Source: Arctopsyche grandis
Lineage: Eukaryota > Arthropoda > Insecta > Trichoptera > Hydropsychidae
Reading direction: 5' to 3'
NCBI RefSeq assembly: GCF_051622035.1
Contig: NC_135367.1
Location: 7,910,501 to 7,974,500 of the forward strand
DNA: 64,000 nt
A model generated the notes under the pieces. The model was given only the letters and a program-made list of their open reading frames with translations. It was not told the DNA's origin and did no database searches. The position numbers and the translations under genes were made by a program. Positions 10,067 to 21,725 of this stretch are shown here, piece by piece. How positions within the stretch are numbered: position 1 is the first letter of the stretch; each line of letters opens with the position of its first letter.

Positions 10067-11370
10067 AATCGGAGAAACTTTTGCATTATCTGTGAGTTGC
10101 TTTATATTTCTTACAATTCGTCGAGCAATACATTTGTAATAGTTAGTTGATTAAATTTCCAATTAGAATTAATTATACAATTCAAAATTTGATTCCAATT
10201 ACTCAAAAGTTGTTTAAAATAATTCTCTTATACATACAATTAATTATAAATATCTGTGTATGTAAGAAAATTCAAACACATCAGATATATCACGATATTC
10301 GTGGACAAAAAAAATTATTACAGCATTTCCACAACGCAAAAAGTTCTGTAAAACGAATTTCATTCCACCAGAGAGTATAATAATAAAGCATGCATAATAT
10401 TCGTAATTACGTTTAAATGTATGCAAAAACATTTTCTTATATTTCGTCTAATTATGCCCCCGGGACTCGGTCGTACATTTAACGTGCCACACAATTCTTA
10501 TTTATATCACGTTTCACACAAAACATTTCAAGTTGAATTCAACAAAACAAACATCACAAATATGATCTGTCGAATTATAGACATTTGTGTTACTTCTGTA
10601 TTATTAAATGTATAGGAAAATCGCTTTCGTATAGTATAGATCGAATACTAGCGTCGAATAAAGGAAGCCATTAAATTTGCCGCAGTGTATCGCACAAAGG
10701 TCTTCTTCGTTTATAAAAGAATTGCCGACGAGCGTAAATTTTCTCCCGGAATTGATAAAAAAACACAGGACGATGAATTTTTAATCCGATACGATAGCAT
10801 TTTAACGGACAGATATCATTCTGCAACAATATTTGCATCCGAAAGCCGACTGTGCAATTAAACGGGACTGGGAGCTTATCAGCCGGTCGTGTCAGAAGCT
10901 CGTCGTCTAAAGCAAACTTTACGGGTTTGACTTAATAAAAAGTTGGTGCAGGCTCGGACTGGACCATCTCCTCCCACATTCTCCTCCTCGTTTTCAGACA
11001 CTCTGCCACTTGTTTTCATTAAAATGCCGGTGCAGTGGCTTCTCTTCCCCTTTATGCTCCCTACGTGACATCGTTGTGTCGAAAAACGCGCTGCGAATAA
11101 CTGCCACGTGAAATATGACCTTCGACACGACGATTGAGATTATGTGTATTACACAAAGAAAACTTTTCATGCCGTCGAGAGATTTGGAAAGATCATCCTC
11201 CCCGATCCCCCAGTAGGTAGTTGAACGAGTGAAATATGAGATGAAGGGGTAACGGCAACAAGCAAAAAGAAATGAAAATATCATATAAGTCTCATTCAAT
11301 ACTTCTATCAGTGTTTCAATCTATTAAGATCACAGGTTTGAGATTAAAACATTGACCAACAGTATTTTGT
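10067..11370. other. intergenic, no gene recognised
   Basis: Unique-looking DNA. 10620-11300 is less AT-rich than its surroundings and has no long plausible coding frame; it could hold conserved non-coding sequence or short unseen exons. The minus frame 10994-11299 has no domain I recognise. Confidence 0.35.
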
Positions 11371-11377
11371 TTTCAAC

Positions 11378-11835
11378 TAAGTCAGCAGCATAGCTCGGTC
11401 GTTAAGCTACTGCTTAACACCGAGAGGCGCCGGGTTCGATCCCATGAGCTGACCTCGATTGAAAAGAACTTTTCTGAGTACATATGTAGTGCTGCTGGTC
11501 AGACTTGGATATTTGAGACTCCAGGTCGATCGTTTCCTATCAGAGTTTGCCAATTTTCTCTGATTTCATTGTTGAAACGGTTCCCGTTTAAAAATTGGCT
11601 AAAAATCCTTCCTACCTACTATGTCACCACTATTTGAGTATGATTAATGTTCAATAAAATGTATGTACAATTCATAGATGTCTCGTTATTTTCGAGTTTT
11701 TCAGTGTCTTGTTATTCAACGACTTACAATTAAAATGCTGCATTGTAATTTGTAATTGGCCAGGAAGGCGCATTGGGATTTACCTGTAAGGCCTTCCTGG
11801 TATATACATATGTAAAAATAAATACAATAAACCAA
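11378..11835 (+). mobile_element. tRNA-derived SINE, near full-length copy
   Basis: The head is a tRNA-like Pol III promoter: an A box in TAGCTCGGTCGTTAAG near 11392 and a B box GGTTCGATCCC near 11431-11441. The body has GATCGTTTCCTATCAGAG, TTGCCAATTTTCTCTGATTT and GAAACGGTTC. The tail is a stem-loop: CCAGGAAGGC (11759-11768) pairs with GCCTTCCTGG (near 11790), followed by an A-rich AATAAATACAATAAA end. Total length is about 450 bp. The tail is presumably shared with a partner LINE that supplies reverse transcriptase (inference from SINE biology). Confidence 0.85.
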
Positions 11836-12359
11836 GCCAAAGTGGCATTATAGGCTTACCAAACATAAAAATTCAAATCAAAATTGAACATATGTATAAA
11901 CACGTTTTGTAATGTGTGTGTTCTGAAAAACACAAATTTTTATATGTTAATATTGAATGTTGAATATGCTATCCAGCATAGATTCTATTTACTGTCCGTG
12001 ACGATTCAGTCTTTTTTGATAGCTTTTCAATCAACAGCTTTTTTGAAGAGGGTCTGTTTTAATTTTGATATAATAATATATGTGTTTTCAACAAAATTGC
12101 CTCAGTAAAAGTGGGTCAATTGATTACAAAAATTGAAATTTTATAAGCAATATTGAAGACTCATGATTTTAAGAAAATATGTATATGAACAACAATTTTA
12201 AGTAAATTTTATATACAAAACTCTAAGCTTTAAATTTGTATATAAATAATTTGATGGAATGATGGTTCAAAGGAAATGAGAAAAAATTATGTTTTGAAGA
12301 AATATTTGTTTGTGTTTTTAATAAATAAATAAATATGTAAATCGTAATGTGAAAACTCA

Positions 12360-12870
12360 AAAATCTTTTTACTTTATCTATGTACGTAGTAACAATAGAT
12401 GAAGTTTTGTGAACATGCGAAAATTCGAACTCGAGATTTTGACTGATTCGAACTCAAAATCAATTACTGATCACGTTTTCATGATCTAGAGAAATGTGTG
12501 TGTTTCTGTGTATTTTGGGGATTTTTTGAACACCATTTGTCCTATCGAACTGAAACATAGTATCGGTTACTGAAACTATTATCGACATGATTTAAATTTG
12601 TTTTCTTAAAGGCGTTCGTAATTTAAAAAAATCTATTTTCACCTAAATTTCATAAGGATCTATCAGTGGCGTGCTGACATTAGACTAGACTAGTCACCTA
12701 AAATCTTTTACCGATTACTGATCACGATTAATCGATTACTGATCACGTTTACATGATCTTGAAAAAATGTGTGTGTGTCTGTGTATTTTGGGGATTTTTT
12801 GTACACCGTTAGTCCTATCGAACTGAAACTTGTATCAGTTACTGAAATCTTTATCGATATGACGTAAATT
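12360..12870 (+). repeat. dispersed repeat X (copy 1 plus partial second copy)
   Basis: From GTAACAATAGATGAAGTTTT to GACTAGTCACCTAAAATC (12390-12710) this matches 31350-31690 in the same orientation and 58905-59100 in inverse orientation. A second partial copy beginning GATTACTGATCACGTTTACA follows directly (12735-12870). Key shared strings include GATTTTGACTGATTCGAACTC, GGGGATTTTTTG..CACC and TAGACTAGACTAGTCACC. No coding sequence is visible and the class is unknown. Confidence 0.7.
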
Positions 12871-13460
12871 TTTTTCAATTTTTTAAGTTGACCGGTAATG
12901 GTTCCTGGCCTTATAGGTGTCCCCTTTTTTTACTTACCTCTTATCAAGTTCACATGGTTTTCGTGTTAGTGGTCATTTTTTATTAAGTTTTTGAATTCAA
13001 TTATCTCTCAAACCGCTAACTGAATCGAACTGAAATTTTTTCATATGTAATAGAAATTATAAATTTTATAACCTAATATTTTTTGAATATTTTATCTGAA
13101 CTGGTAGTACAAAAAGTAGTACTTTTACTCTAGAGACTCGAAGTTTTTATGTTTTTCTCAGAAACCTTTTAGTTCATTGAACTGAAATTTCATATCTATT
13201 AGTTTAAGCTTAATACCAAGTTATTCGTAAAATTTTCGGTAAGCATCCGTCAACCGGAAGTGGCAGTTTACTCTTGTTCGATTTTTATTCCACTATTTTT
13301 TCAAATGTTAAACTTTATCAAATTAAAAATTACAATTTATCATATAGTATGTTCTTGCTGATATAATCCGATAGGTATCAGTAGTTCATTTGAAAATATC
13401 AAACCTTTAGAGTAGTTTTTATTCTGTTTCTTTGTATTTTTTACTTGTGTTATTTTTCTT
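12871..13460 (+). repeat. possible extension of repeat X
   Basis: This continues the same style of sequence (AATCGAACTGAAATTTTTTC, TCATTGAACTGAAATTTCAT, CAACCGGAAGTGGCAG), with the motif CGAACTGAAA recurring about every 170-330 bp from 12550. The same TACTACTTCCGG string appears near 17548. It may be the body of a longer unclassified element, but no second copy of this part is in the window. Confidence 0.35.
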
Positions 13461-16060
13461 TTATGGGTTTTAAATATATATGTATGCACATATGAATCAT
13501 ACATATATTTTAATAAGAATTAGGACGAAAAATCATTTAACATATATAAATAAGATTTAAATGTTGTGTTTAGCATAAATACATAAAATTTATTTGTACA
13601 GTAAAATATTATAATGAATAACGTAAACTGATGTAAATAATAAATATTTCTGTGTTTTATTTTATTCATGTATGTATATTTTCAACATTCGCTTTACTCC
13701 GACATGTAATAATAATGGAGAGACCATCAATTAGACTGTTTTTCTCAAAACACACTTTTACATTAATAACTTGTTAAAAAAAGAATTTCTAATTACTTTG
13801 TGAAAAGTTTTTTTTTGGGAACTTTGAGTATGATCGTAAATGTAAAATATATTATTATCCATGAAAACATTTCCCCTTTGGCGTCGTACCATACATGACA
13901 ATAGTATTATCCCTTATTCAATTCGCTTGCTAAACTCTAAAAACTATCGAGACACACTGAAAACGCGACAAAGTTGATCCAACGTAACGAATTACAATGG
14001 TCCCGAATAAAGTTTCAGTCAATTGTGTTATGGGATAACGAGCCCGAATCCAGGATTCTCATCAGTGCAAACAAAGCGGCTAATGCTCCTTTTTCGACCT
14101 GTAACTTGTTTATGGGCTAGTATGTATGTGTACATACATACCTATGCGAATAGGTGTCCAAACAAATAACTCTATTAGCTCGTGCGTTCTTTCTTGGGTC
14201 TTCTACGGGGCTCTTCCGATACCGGTTTGTCGTATTAAGCCAATAAATACTCGGCCAGCTTAATTACCCCCAGCTTCCAATGGCCTGAATCTAAATTACA
14301 ACCCCGAGACAAAAGTAGACACCGGCAGCACCCCGCTTGATACGAGAGGGTCGTATTTTTGGACAACGAGATTAAGGTGAAATCCGCCCCGGCGTAAAAG
14401 CTCGCTAGATAATGAACTAGAAGAAAAACTTGCTATCGGGATTTGCACTGTTTTACGTGATCGTAATAAAACGGGAGGATCGCCGGGAGAGAAAAAAATC
14501 CCGGAGCAAAAAACTAACCGGCAGAAGGGTAATTAATACGCCGTTCCTAGAAGTCGAATTCTAGAAACTGTCCGCTTTTCCGGTACGCTTTTCACGTAGG
14601 TACCGAAATTAGTTCAATACGAGCATGTGCCAGTGATTGACTATTTCTTTAGTAGCGTTGTGTCAAATGGTGTGGCTTTTCGGTGTTTCGAAAAATTATA
14701 ATTCATATATGAATGTATGTATGTGTACATATTTAATATTTATGTAGACCCTTATGCTTTGCCTTGATTTCCGCAAACACTTTGGCAACCATTAATTGCA
14801 TTCCCTTGTAACGCTCGACGAAGTATATATCAATCATATGTGAGTAATTCGCAGATGATGGATGGAGCTCTCTTCCATTATTTTCGTTTTAATTCCATTA
14901 CCTCGGAAATATCAAATTAACCACACACTCTCATGCGGGAATAACACGCTTTTTTAATAAGCGTACACAGAGAAATGTATTTAAAAGATTTCGAAAATTT
15001 CTCTCAATACATTTTTTCTCATTCAAAGAAACCATTGATAATTTTCTGCAGGAGCAACCTTTTTCTTAAACTTAATTATGATTCAATGGTACGTTATTTA
15101 AAAATAGAATTTGAATAAAAAATATATAATCAAAAGAACGTAATTTTGAAAAGCTACATAAATTGAATACCTGAAATTTATTTGTAGATTTTTTTTTTGA
15201 AAATTATTTCATATTTTATATTTGACTAATTTGGAAACGTACATAAAAGGTGTTCACAAAAATTCAATCGAATAAATGAAATTTACTTTTGAAAATCTTC
15301 AAATGTATTATATGTATAAATGTACATATATAGTGAATCAAATAATATGTGTGAGTATTTAATAACGTGGAAATAATATCAATAAGTACGTACATACATA
15401 TTGTACAGTAAAAATCGATTTTAGTAGAGTTTAACTTTTTTCCATTATATGTATGTACATACATACATACATTTCCATTATACCTTTTCGTAAAATAAGT
15501 TTGAAGATCTCTTTACTGAATGTACGTAATATGATATTAGCCATATTAGTAGATATTCATCAATCAACTGAAAGTAGCCATTTAAGATAAGATAATATTT
15601 TTTTTGTAAAAGAAATTCATTCGTTTTCCTATATAAATGGCCGGAAGATAAATAAATAGTACCGAGGTACTAATGACGTAATATTCTTATTATGATGAAA
15701 ACAACGGAAAAACAACATAACATCTTACACACCTTTATATAATATAATAGATATTATGAAAGTGAGGTCAAATCCATTTAGAGATTTTTTATTGAAAAAT
15801 TCTTGAAAAAAATTGATTAAGAACGCTTTCATCTTAAGGGAATGACGCTGTTTAACGCTAACATCAAAGGGAATGCCGCTGTTTAAAACTAATTTATATT
15901 TTTTACAAGTCTTTAAATAATGCGGAAAAATACCAAATGAAAAACAATTACTTAATTTAAATTAGTAAAACAAAAGACGATGAATTAAATTCCAAAACAT
16001 TTGAAAACAAAATGGAATTAATACTACTGATTAATTAACAATTATACTTATTATAATTAT
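13461..16060. other. intergenic, no gene recognised
   Basis: 13900-14700 is noticeably less AT-rich and has no repeats that I can match, so it may be unique host DNA with regulatory content. The rest is AT-rich with TGTATGTACATACATACA microsatellites (15450-15475). No supportable exon was found. Confidence 0.35.
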
Positions 16061-16069
16061 AATACGAAT

Positions 16070-16172
16070 GGCAAAATTAGTCTTTTGGGCGATCGCAATG
16101 TGACTAATAATGGTCACAGTGTCGCGTTAGAGTACTCTCTTATGTCACTGTGGCAAAAATATATAAATAAAT
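16070..16172 (+). mobile_element. LINE 3' tail fragment (hairpin type B)
   Basis: GGTCACAGTGTCGCG and TGTCACTGTGGC form a stem-loop, followed by AAAAATATATAAATAAATA. This is the same tail structure as at 24190, 42665 (minus) and 52895. Only the 3' end of the element is present. Confidence 0.65.
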
Positions 16173-16185
16173 ACATACATACATC

Positions 16186-16400
16186 TAATATATAATTTGG
16201 AAAGAGACTTTGTATATATGTATGTATGCATCCGTCGTTCGTAGAAATCCGTGACGTCATCGAACAAATAATTCGCACTTTTCCGATTCAAAGTATTCGA
16301 AGTTCCCGGGGGCGTAGGCGCCGAGGCCGAAGCCCTAGGGCTCCGCCCCTTAGGGGGCGCAGACGCTGGGGGTGTACATATATATTTTTTATAAGAGACT
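16186..16400 (-). mobile_element. short copy of the GC-block element (locus 2)
   Basis: It begins TATAATTTGGAAAGAGACTT and TGTATATATGTATGTATGCA, then GTGACGTCATCGAAC, then a GC block (16303-16375) of palindromic pieces such as CCTAGGGCTCCGCCCCTTAGG. The first two parts are the inverse of the end of the large element at 51270-51397 (GTTCGATGACGTCAC and AAGTCTCTTTCCAAATTATA). It is therefore a short minus-strand member of the same family, with its array reduced to about 75 bp. Confidence 0.7.
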
Positions 16401-17056
16401 TATTACATATGTTTGTTTGTTCGTGACAGTCACCTATATATTATTTTACCTAGGGCTTGAATTTTTTTCTAATAGTCTTAAAAACTAATGCCAGATGTCA
16501 TTTGTGGCAACTTAGTATTTTTTTTAATTCAATTATTCTCATATTATTTCCACAACTATCTAATTTCTTCATAAAATTATCAAACTACATACCCACATAA
16601 GCATATACATATGTATATGCATGTATATTAAAATTGAACATCATGATATTATTAAACCAACATATATTTTTACGTCATTGATCAACGCATTATTAGAGAC
16701 GTGTTTTCAGACATTTTATCTACCGAAAGACCATCGACCGAATACAAACACATTATGGTAAAAATATGCACAGTCGTGAACAAAGTTATCAGCACAGTGT
16801 CCGGTCCAGTGGTCACACCCGAGCGGATGACCACGCGCAACGTCCGTCACACAAACCCCCACGTGTCATTGACTTTTTTCACACCCTGTCGCACTTTTAC
16901 CCCTCACGTTGGTGCCCCTCAACTTACACACATCAGCACTGTACTATATTCGTATTTTTTTTTTCATTTTTTTAAATCCATTTAAGTGAAACGTTCAAGA
17001 CAAGCTATCTAATGCTTATTGAGGCGAAATTTTTCCAAGACACATACAAAAACTAG

Positions 17057-17457
17057 GGGTCTACGTGGCGAGCCAGAATGTTAAATTACAGAAAACACAA
17101 ATATCGGAAGGCAAAGATCGAAAATCGAAAGATCTTAAGTCGAAAGATCAAAAAAAAGGGTGCATGGTAAACGGTACATACTCACGTACATACTCACTTA
17201 ATTTGCGCGAGCAGAGTAGAACAGGAACAAGAGGAACAGGCTTTTCCTCCCGTATTCTGCGCGCGCACATTAATACGGGAGGAAAAGCCTGTTCCTCTTG
17301 TTCCTGTTGTATCCTGCTCGCGCAAATTAAGTGAGTATGTACGTGAGTATGTACCGTTTACCATGCACCCTTTTTTTTTGATCTTTCGATTTTCGATCTT
17401 TGCCTTCCGATATTTGCGTTTTCTGTAATTTAACATTCTGGCTCGTCACGGATACCG
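17057..17457. mobile_element. foldback element with long TIRs and 9-bp TSD (copy 1)
   Basis: A 401-bp near-perfect palindrome. Each arm runs from GGGTCTACGTGGCGAGCC through GGAAGGCAAAGATCGAAAATC and GAAAGATC to AGGAACAAGAGGAACAGGC, meeting at about 17265 (GCGCGCACATTAATACGGG). The flanks are a perfect 9-bp direct repeat AAAAACTAG (17048-17056 and 17458-17466). Long TIRs with a 9-bp duplication are the signature of Mutator/foldback-type DNA transposons such as MULE or Rehavkus (family knowledge). There is no transposase, so it is non-autonomous. The matching open frames on both strands are by-products of the palindrome. Confidence 0.85.
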
Positions 17458-17564
17458 AAAAACTAGATACGAAATTTTAGTTCAATACACCCAAAGGTTT
17501 CTGAGGAAAGTATAAAATACCTCGATTATCTAGAATAAAAGTACTACTTCCGGTTGTTAAATAT

Positions 17565-18365
17565 ATAAATCATTAGCTGAACCCGGCATGCGTTGCAATA
17601 CCACAATAACGCATTCAATTCCCGTTCCCATTCCCGTTCTCGTTCCCGTTCTCGTTCTCGTTCTCGTTCCCATTTGTCGGAAAAACGCAAGCAGCGAACA
17701 CATTTGAAATTATTCGATTATTTGTTTATTTTACCCTAACAACGCATGTCGCGATGTGAAAACATTTGAAATTATTGCGTTGCAATGTCTCTAAACTCAT
17801 TCCAGTTTCCGTTCCTGTTTTTGGCCGACTTTTTTTCACAGTAAGCTTCCCGGACATGCATACAATAAATCCTGAAAGTTCCATCGTTCAATAACACATG
17901 CAATTCCCGTTCCCGTTCCAGTTTCTCGATGCGTTTCGATAAGTGAATGTTTCAGTTTCAAATTAATACTTAATAATCAAATTAAATTATAGTAAAGTAT
18001 AGGAACGCATACGTGACAGACAGACAAACATTGATTTATATACAAATGTAGAATTGTTATGAGTACGTAATGTCAGGTTGGTATGAGTGGTACGTAATGT
18101 ATTTGTACGTTGGCATGCGTGCGCGCAAGTCAGTTACCAACGTAAACATTTCGGAAACTACAAACTGGCGCTTCATACATTCGCGTCGATAAAATCATAA
18201 TTACAAATATTATTATTAAGAGGTTTTATCCCGTTTTTTTTCACAGTAATCTTCCCGGACATGTATACAACAAATCATGAAAGTTCCATCGTAATCGGTT
18301 CAGTGGTTTAGGAGCCTATTCGAGATAGACAGACAGACAAACATTGATTTTTATATATATAGATT
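17565..18365 (+). mobile_element. unclassified interspersed element, CCCGGC head and (TA) end
   Basis: It begins near ATCATTAGCTGAACCCGGCA, holds a CCCGTT/CTCGTT hexanucleotide repeat (17620-17675) and a second CCCGTTCCCGTTCC near 17900. It ends with TCAGTGGTTTAGGAGCC, GACAGACAGACAAACATTGA and TTTTTATATATATAGATT. Part of the end (GACAGACAAACATTGATTTA) also occurs at 18018-18040, suggesting an internal duplication. The head AGCTG..ACCCGGC resembles 48592-48615. No coding sequence. Confidence 0.55.
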
Positions 18366-19550
18366 AAAAAAAAACTCCCAACACGGAAAAGTACTGGAAT
18401 TTTACCACCCGAGCAGAATAAATATTTCGATTGACCACCTTAATTTAATTTAAAGTTGCGCCAACAATTTCCACCTGGTCAGGGGTGGTGAAAGTGGCAA
18501 GTTTCGTTCTCCAGCACCAGGACGAAAGTAATAGGGGAAACAACAACAGCATCAGACCACACCTCGGTTCAATTCTGTAGATGTCTTTTACAACGAAAGT
18601 TAAATGCAGTGTCAACACGATCCGCTTCCGCAACAAAAACCTGCTGGCTTACGACGATAAGCCCGGTGCATAGCAGACATGGAAATGTGCAACACACCGT
18701 GCACACCGAAAATTGCACAAACATTCAATATTGTCAATTACATATGTCGCCTAAAGTTTGATATTTTTTTTATATTGTTTTGTTTTCGTTTCCACGTACA
18801 TACATGTTTTGGTATGTACGTATTGTGTTGTTGCGACAATTTGTGTGACGATCATTTTGCACGGCATGGTACACAAAGTGTTTCGCATTAGTATTGTGCC
18901 ATTTGTGAACGACACGCAATGCATAATTTTCACCGCAATTCAATTGATATGTACGTTTGTGTATACATATAAGTGGTATTTCTATGAAATTTAATTTTGA
19001 TTTTGTGGTGTATATCGCTTTCAAATTCTAACCCTCGTGTGTATTATATAGCGGTTGTATTGGCGATGACACGCCATAAATTAACATTAGCTATTATATA
19101 TGTGTAGTTTTATTATATTTAAATAAAGTTTCATATTTAAATTCGAAACATGTAAACGTTTGCTTTGTATATAATATTTATTAGTTTAAATTTCAAAATA
19201 ATAATTAGGTGCATATGTAAAATACCTATACGTATTACATTAGCAAAAGTATCCAATTTTATTAAAACCAAACTTCGTATATGATAATGTTGTACATATC
19301 TGAAACACAATCGAATTATTCGTTGTTCTGATGTATCATTTTAATGTTTCATTTATCAGAATAGATATTTATGTATGTATGTGTCAGTGGTGTGCCGTGT
19401 GGTGTATCAGTGGTGTGTCAGTGGTGTGCGTTAAAAAATATATTTTTAATTTTTTAATTATAATAATCTATTTTGTGGTGAGTATAAATTTTCATTTTGT
19501 GCTTACAGAAATATCCGAAGTAGTTTACCTTTCTAATTAAGATCTTGTTT
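18366..19550. other. intergenic, no gene recognised
   Basis: Mixed-composition DNA with several overlapping short frames on both strands (18445-19540) and no recognisable domain. GTGGTGT and CAGTGGTGTG repeats occur near 19385-19430. Confidence 0.35.
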
Positions 19551-19554
19551 GTCG

Positions 19555-20275
19555 TCAAAACTTCTGAATAATTTGTCGAACAATCTTTCGAGAATGCAAC
19601 ATTCCAAGGCTTCGTTATTTGTTTCTGCGCGCACTGATTTGCTTTGAGGGAATCATTTCGTGAGCCGTGTCTCTTGCTAATTTGTACTAAAGAATTTGTG
19701 TGTAAATATGTGTAACAAAATAAAGTAAAACAAAACTAAGAATGATGTTTGATACGGGTTTGCTGCAAATAATTGTAAGCCACCCGGCTGCATGCTCATT
19801 TCGATTGCATTATAACTGTTTAAATTTCAGCATGTACGAAAGACGAGATATTCATGGGGTTGCGCAGATGACATTTCGATTTACATTGATGATTGGCAAT
19901 TCTTAAAATTGAGTTGGATCTTTCTGGCTAGTTTAAAATGGCAAAAGCCGAGACAAAAGTATGAAATGAACATGCAGCGAAATGAGCATGCGCCCGCTTG
20001 GTTTGCAATCGTTTGTAGCGCAGGGGTTTGATACACAAATCAAAATATTCTTAATGACAATTCCATAAATGCTTGAAGAGACGAGTTAATCAAAAAATGT
20101 TTTATCTTCGATGAAATGCCTGTACATAACAGTTCTCCAGTACTGCGAAGAGAACAGAATTAAGACGGCGTGTACGTGCAAGCGAACGACACGGCGGACC
20201 ATATCGTAGCAATCCACTACCACTACCACTACTAGGGCCAATTCCGGTTGCTGAACTTCGCTAATCCGAGTGATG
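19555..20275. repeat. dispersed repeat Y (copy 1, inverted relative to 31765)
   Basis: The ends match 31765-32110 in inverse orientation. 19570-19680 (CGAACAATCTTTCGAGAATG .. TCATTTCGTGAGCC) corresponds to 31985-32090. 20165-20275 (GGCGTGTACGTGCAAGCGAA .. GAACTTCGCTAATCCGAGTG) corresponds to 31770-31880. The middle is longer here by about 350 bp. No coding potential; the class is unknown. Confidence 0.6.
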
Positions 20276-20524
20276 ATTGAATCGATTTATGGAGTTTTTG
20301 GGTGCCAGATCGAGATTTTAGTGAATCGATTTTTGCGGAATAAAAGCGACTTTGTGTATACGGAAATACGAATCATTTTTCTCTGCCTCGTCTAATTGTC
20401 TACATTCTACAAACAATACCGCTCGTAATCTGAAGCTGGCGACTGCGGGATCACGGCAGATAAGTGACTGCCTCGAATTGAATTACGAATAGATTTTGCT
20501 CACAAATTACCTAAACACAATCTG

Positions 20525-20795
20525 CTTTAGGTCATCAACTTTAGAGAGTATTTAATTAATATTATGTATTAGATGTATTATGAGCATTTATAAGAATTGT
20601 AAATAAGTTTTGGAGCTCTTTTTCCTATTGTGCTGTACATTAACATTAGAATAATATAATACTATGATTACTAACAAAATTAAATTAAAATTGTAAAATA
20701 GAAAATGATCAGTAGCTATTAAAATAGATATAAGATGTATTTTGAACATAATTTCGTAATAATAAAAAGCTTTTAAAAATCAAAAATGAAATACA
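20525..20795 (+). repeat. dispersed repeat Z (copy 1)
   Basis: From AAGAATTGTAAATA to TAATAATAAAAAGC this matches 52210-52425 almost base for base, including ATTAGAATAATATAATACTA and TAGAAAATGATCAGTAG. The A-rich end suggests a retroelement 3' UTR. The second copy carries a small GATCAGTAGATA duplication. Confidence 0.7.
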
Positions 20796-20799
20796 ATGG

Positions 20800-21720
20800 T
20801 CCAAATTTTCATAACAGAAAAATATCGGTGACACATAAGTTTTGATATTATGTTTCAATTCCGATTATATGTAGGCTTATTATATACATTTTGGGTATTT
20901 CCGCTCACCGATGGAAAAACACAACACAACAATTGCCGGAAATCTCAAGTGGCGTTTTATCAATGAGTTGAATAATAGACATCTTCATCTCTATCCGTTC
21001 CTGGCGAATGTTTATCAATTCGTGTAAATTGTTCAAAGGCGGCTTCTATTATGTTTTGCGATATATACACATATAATACATAGTTGGATATTAGAAACAA
21101 GTCCATTAATCACGGCTCATTGTATCGACGACCTGACACGGCGGCTTTGCCTTTGTTAAATCCTCGACAATGGCAAAGTGTACACTTCGACTGCGTATCT
21201 CAATCGTCTCGGAATCACTTAGGAGGAACGGTCCCGGGTGTATGTACACACTTTATTTGACGGTAGTTGGTCGGTGGTGGTTCAACTTTGCAGTCAAGTC
21301 CACTCAGCTCAACTGAGAATTTATAGGGTTTTGTCGCCCGCAGGCATAACTCTGGCCGAGTAGCGTTGGCGAAGAAGAGATTGCGATACAGTGCTCCCTT
21401 CCTTCCCCTCCCGTTCATAATTTAGGAAACTTTACTCGTTAAATTTAACCATTGCAATAAATCGACCATAAGTGTGTGTATGTATGTCTGTGCACACGCA
21501 GAGCACAGCCAACCGGGAGGGGACTCGAAAGGATGAAACTTTTGCCGTTCAAATTGGACCCGACGCGTTGAGATGATCCGAACCGATGAAATTTTTCACT
21601 TTTTTCAAGTTTCCACTGACGTCGACTCTATGCCAACATAAATTTGAAGGTTTTCAAAATGAATCAGGCATATACATATGTATGCATGTATATCGTAGTA
21701 CGTAGCATTCTAGAATTTTC
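20800..21720. other. intergenic, no gene recognised
   Basis: Moderate-GC DNA from about 20900 to 21640 without a recognisable exon or repeat. The minus frame 21215-21418 has no domain I know. Confidence 0.35.
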
Positions 21721-21725
21721 TCTCA

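Noticed and set aside
11385-11450. Possible functional tRNA gene from the A and B boxes
   Set aside because: No complete cloverleaf could be drawn and the sequence continues into a shared SINE body and tail; the same head recurs at 24348 and 61090.
14000-14600. Moderate-GC block as a possible host exon cluster
   Set aside because: No open frame of useful length with recognisable protein sequence; left as non-coding.
17065-17436. Two near-identical small proteins on opposite strands
   Set aside because: They are mirror images produced by the foldback palindrome, not independent genes.
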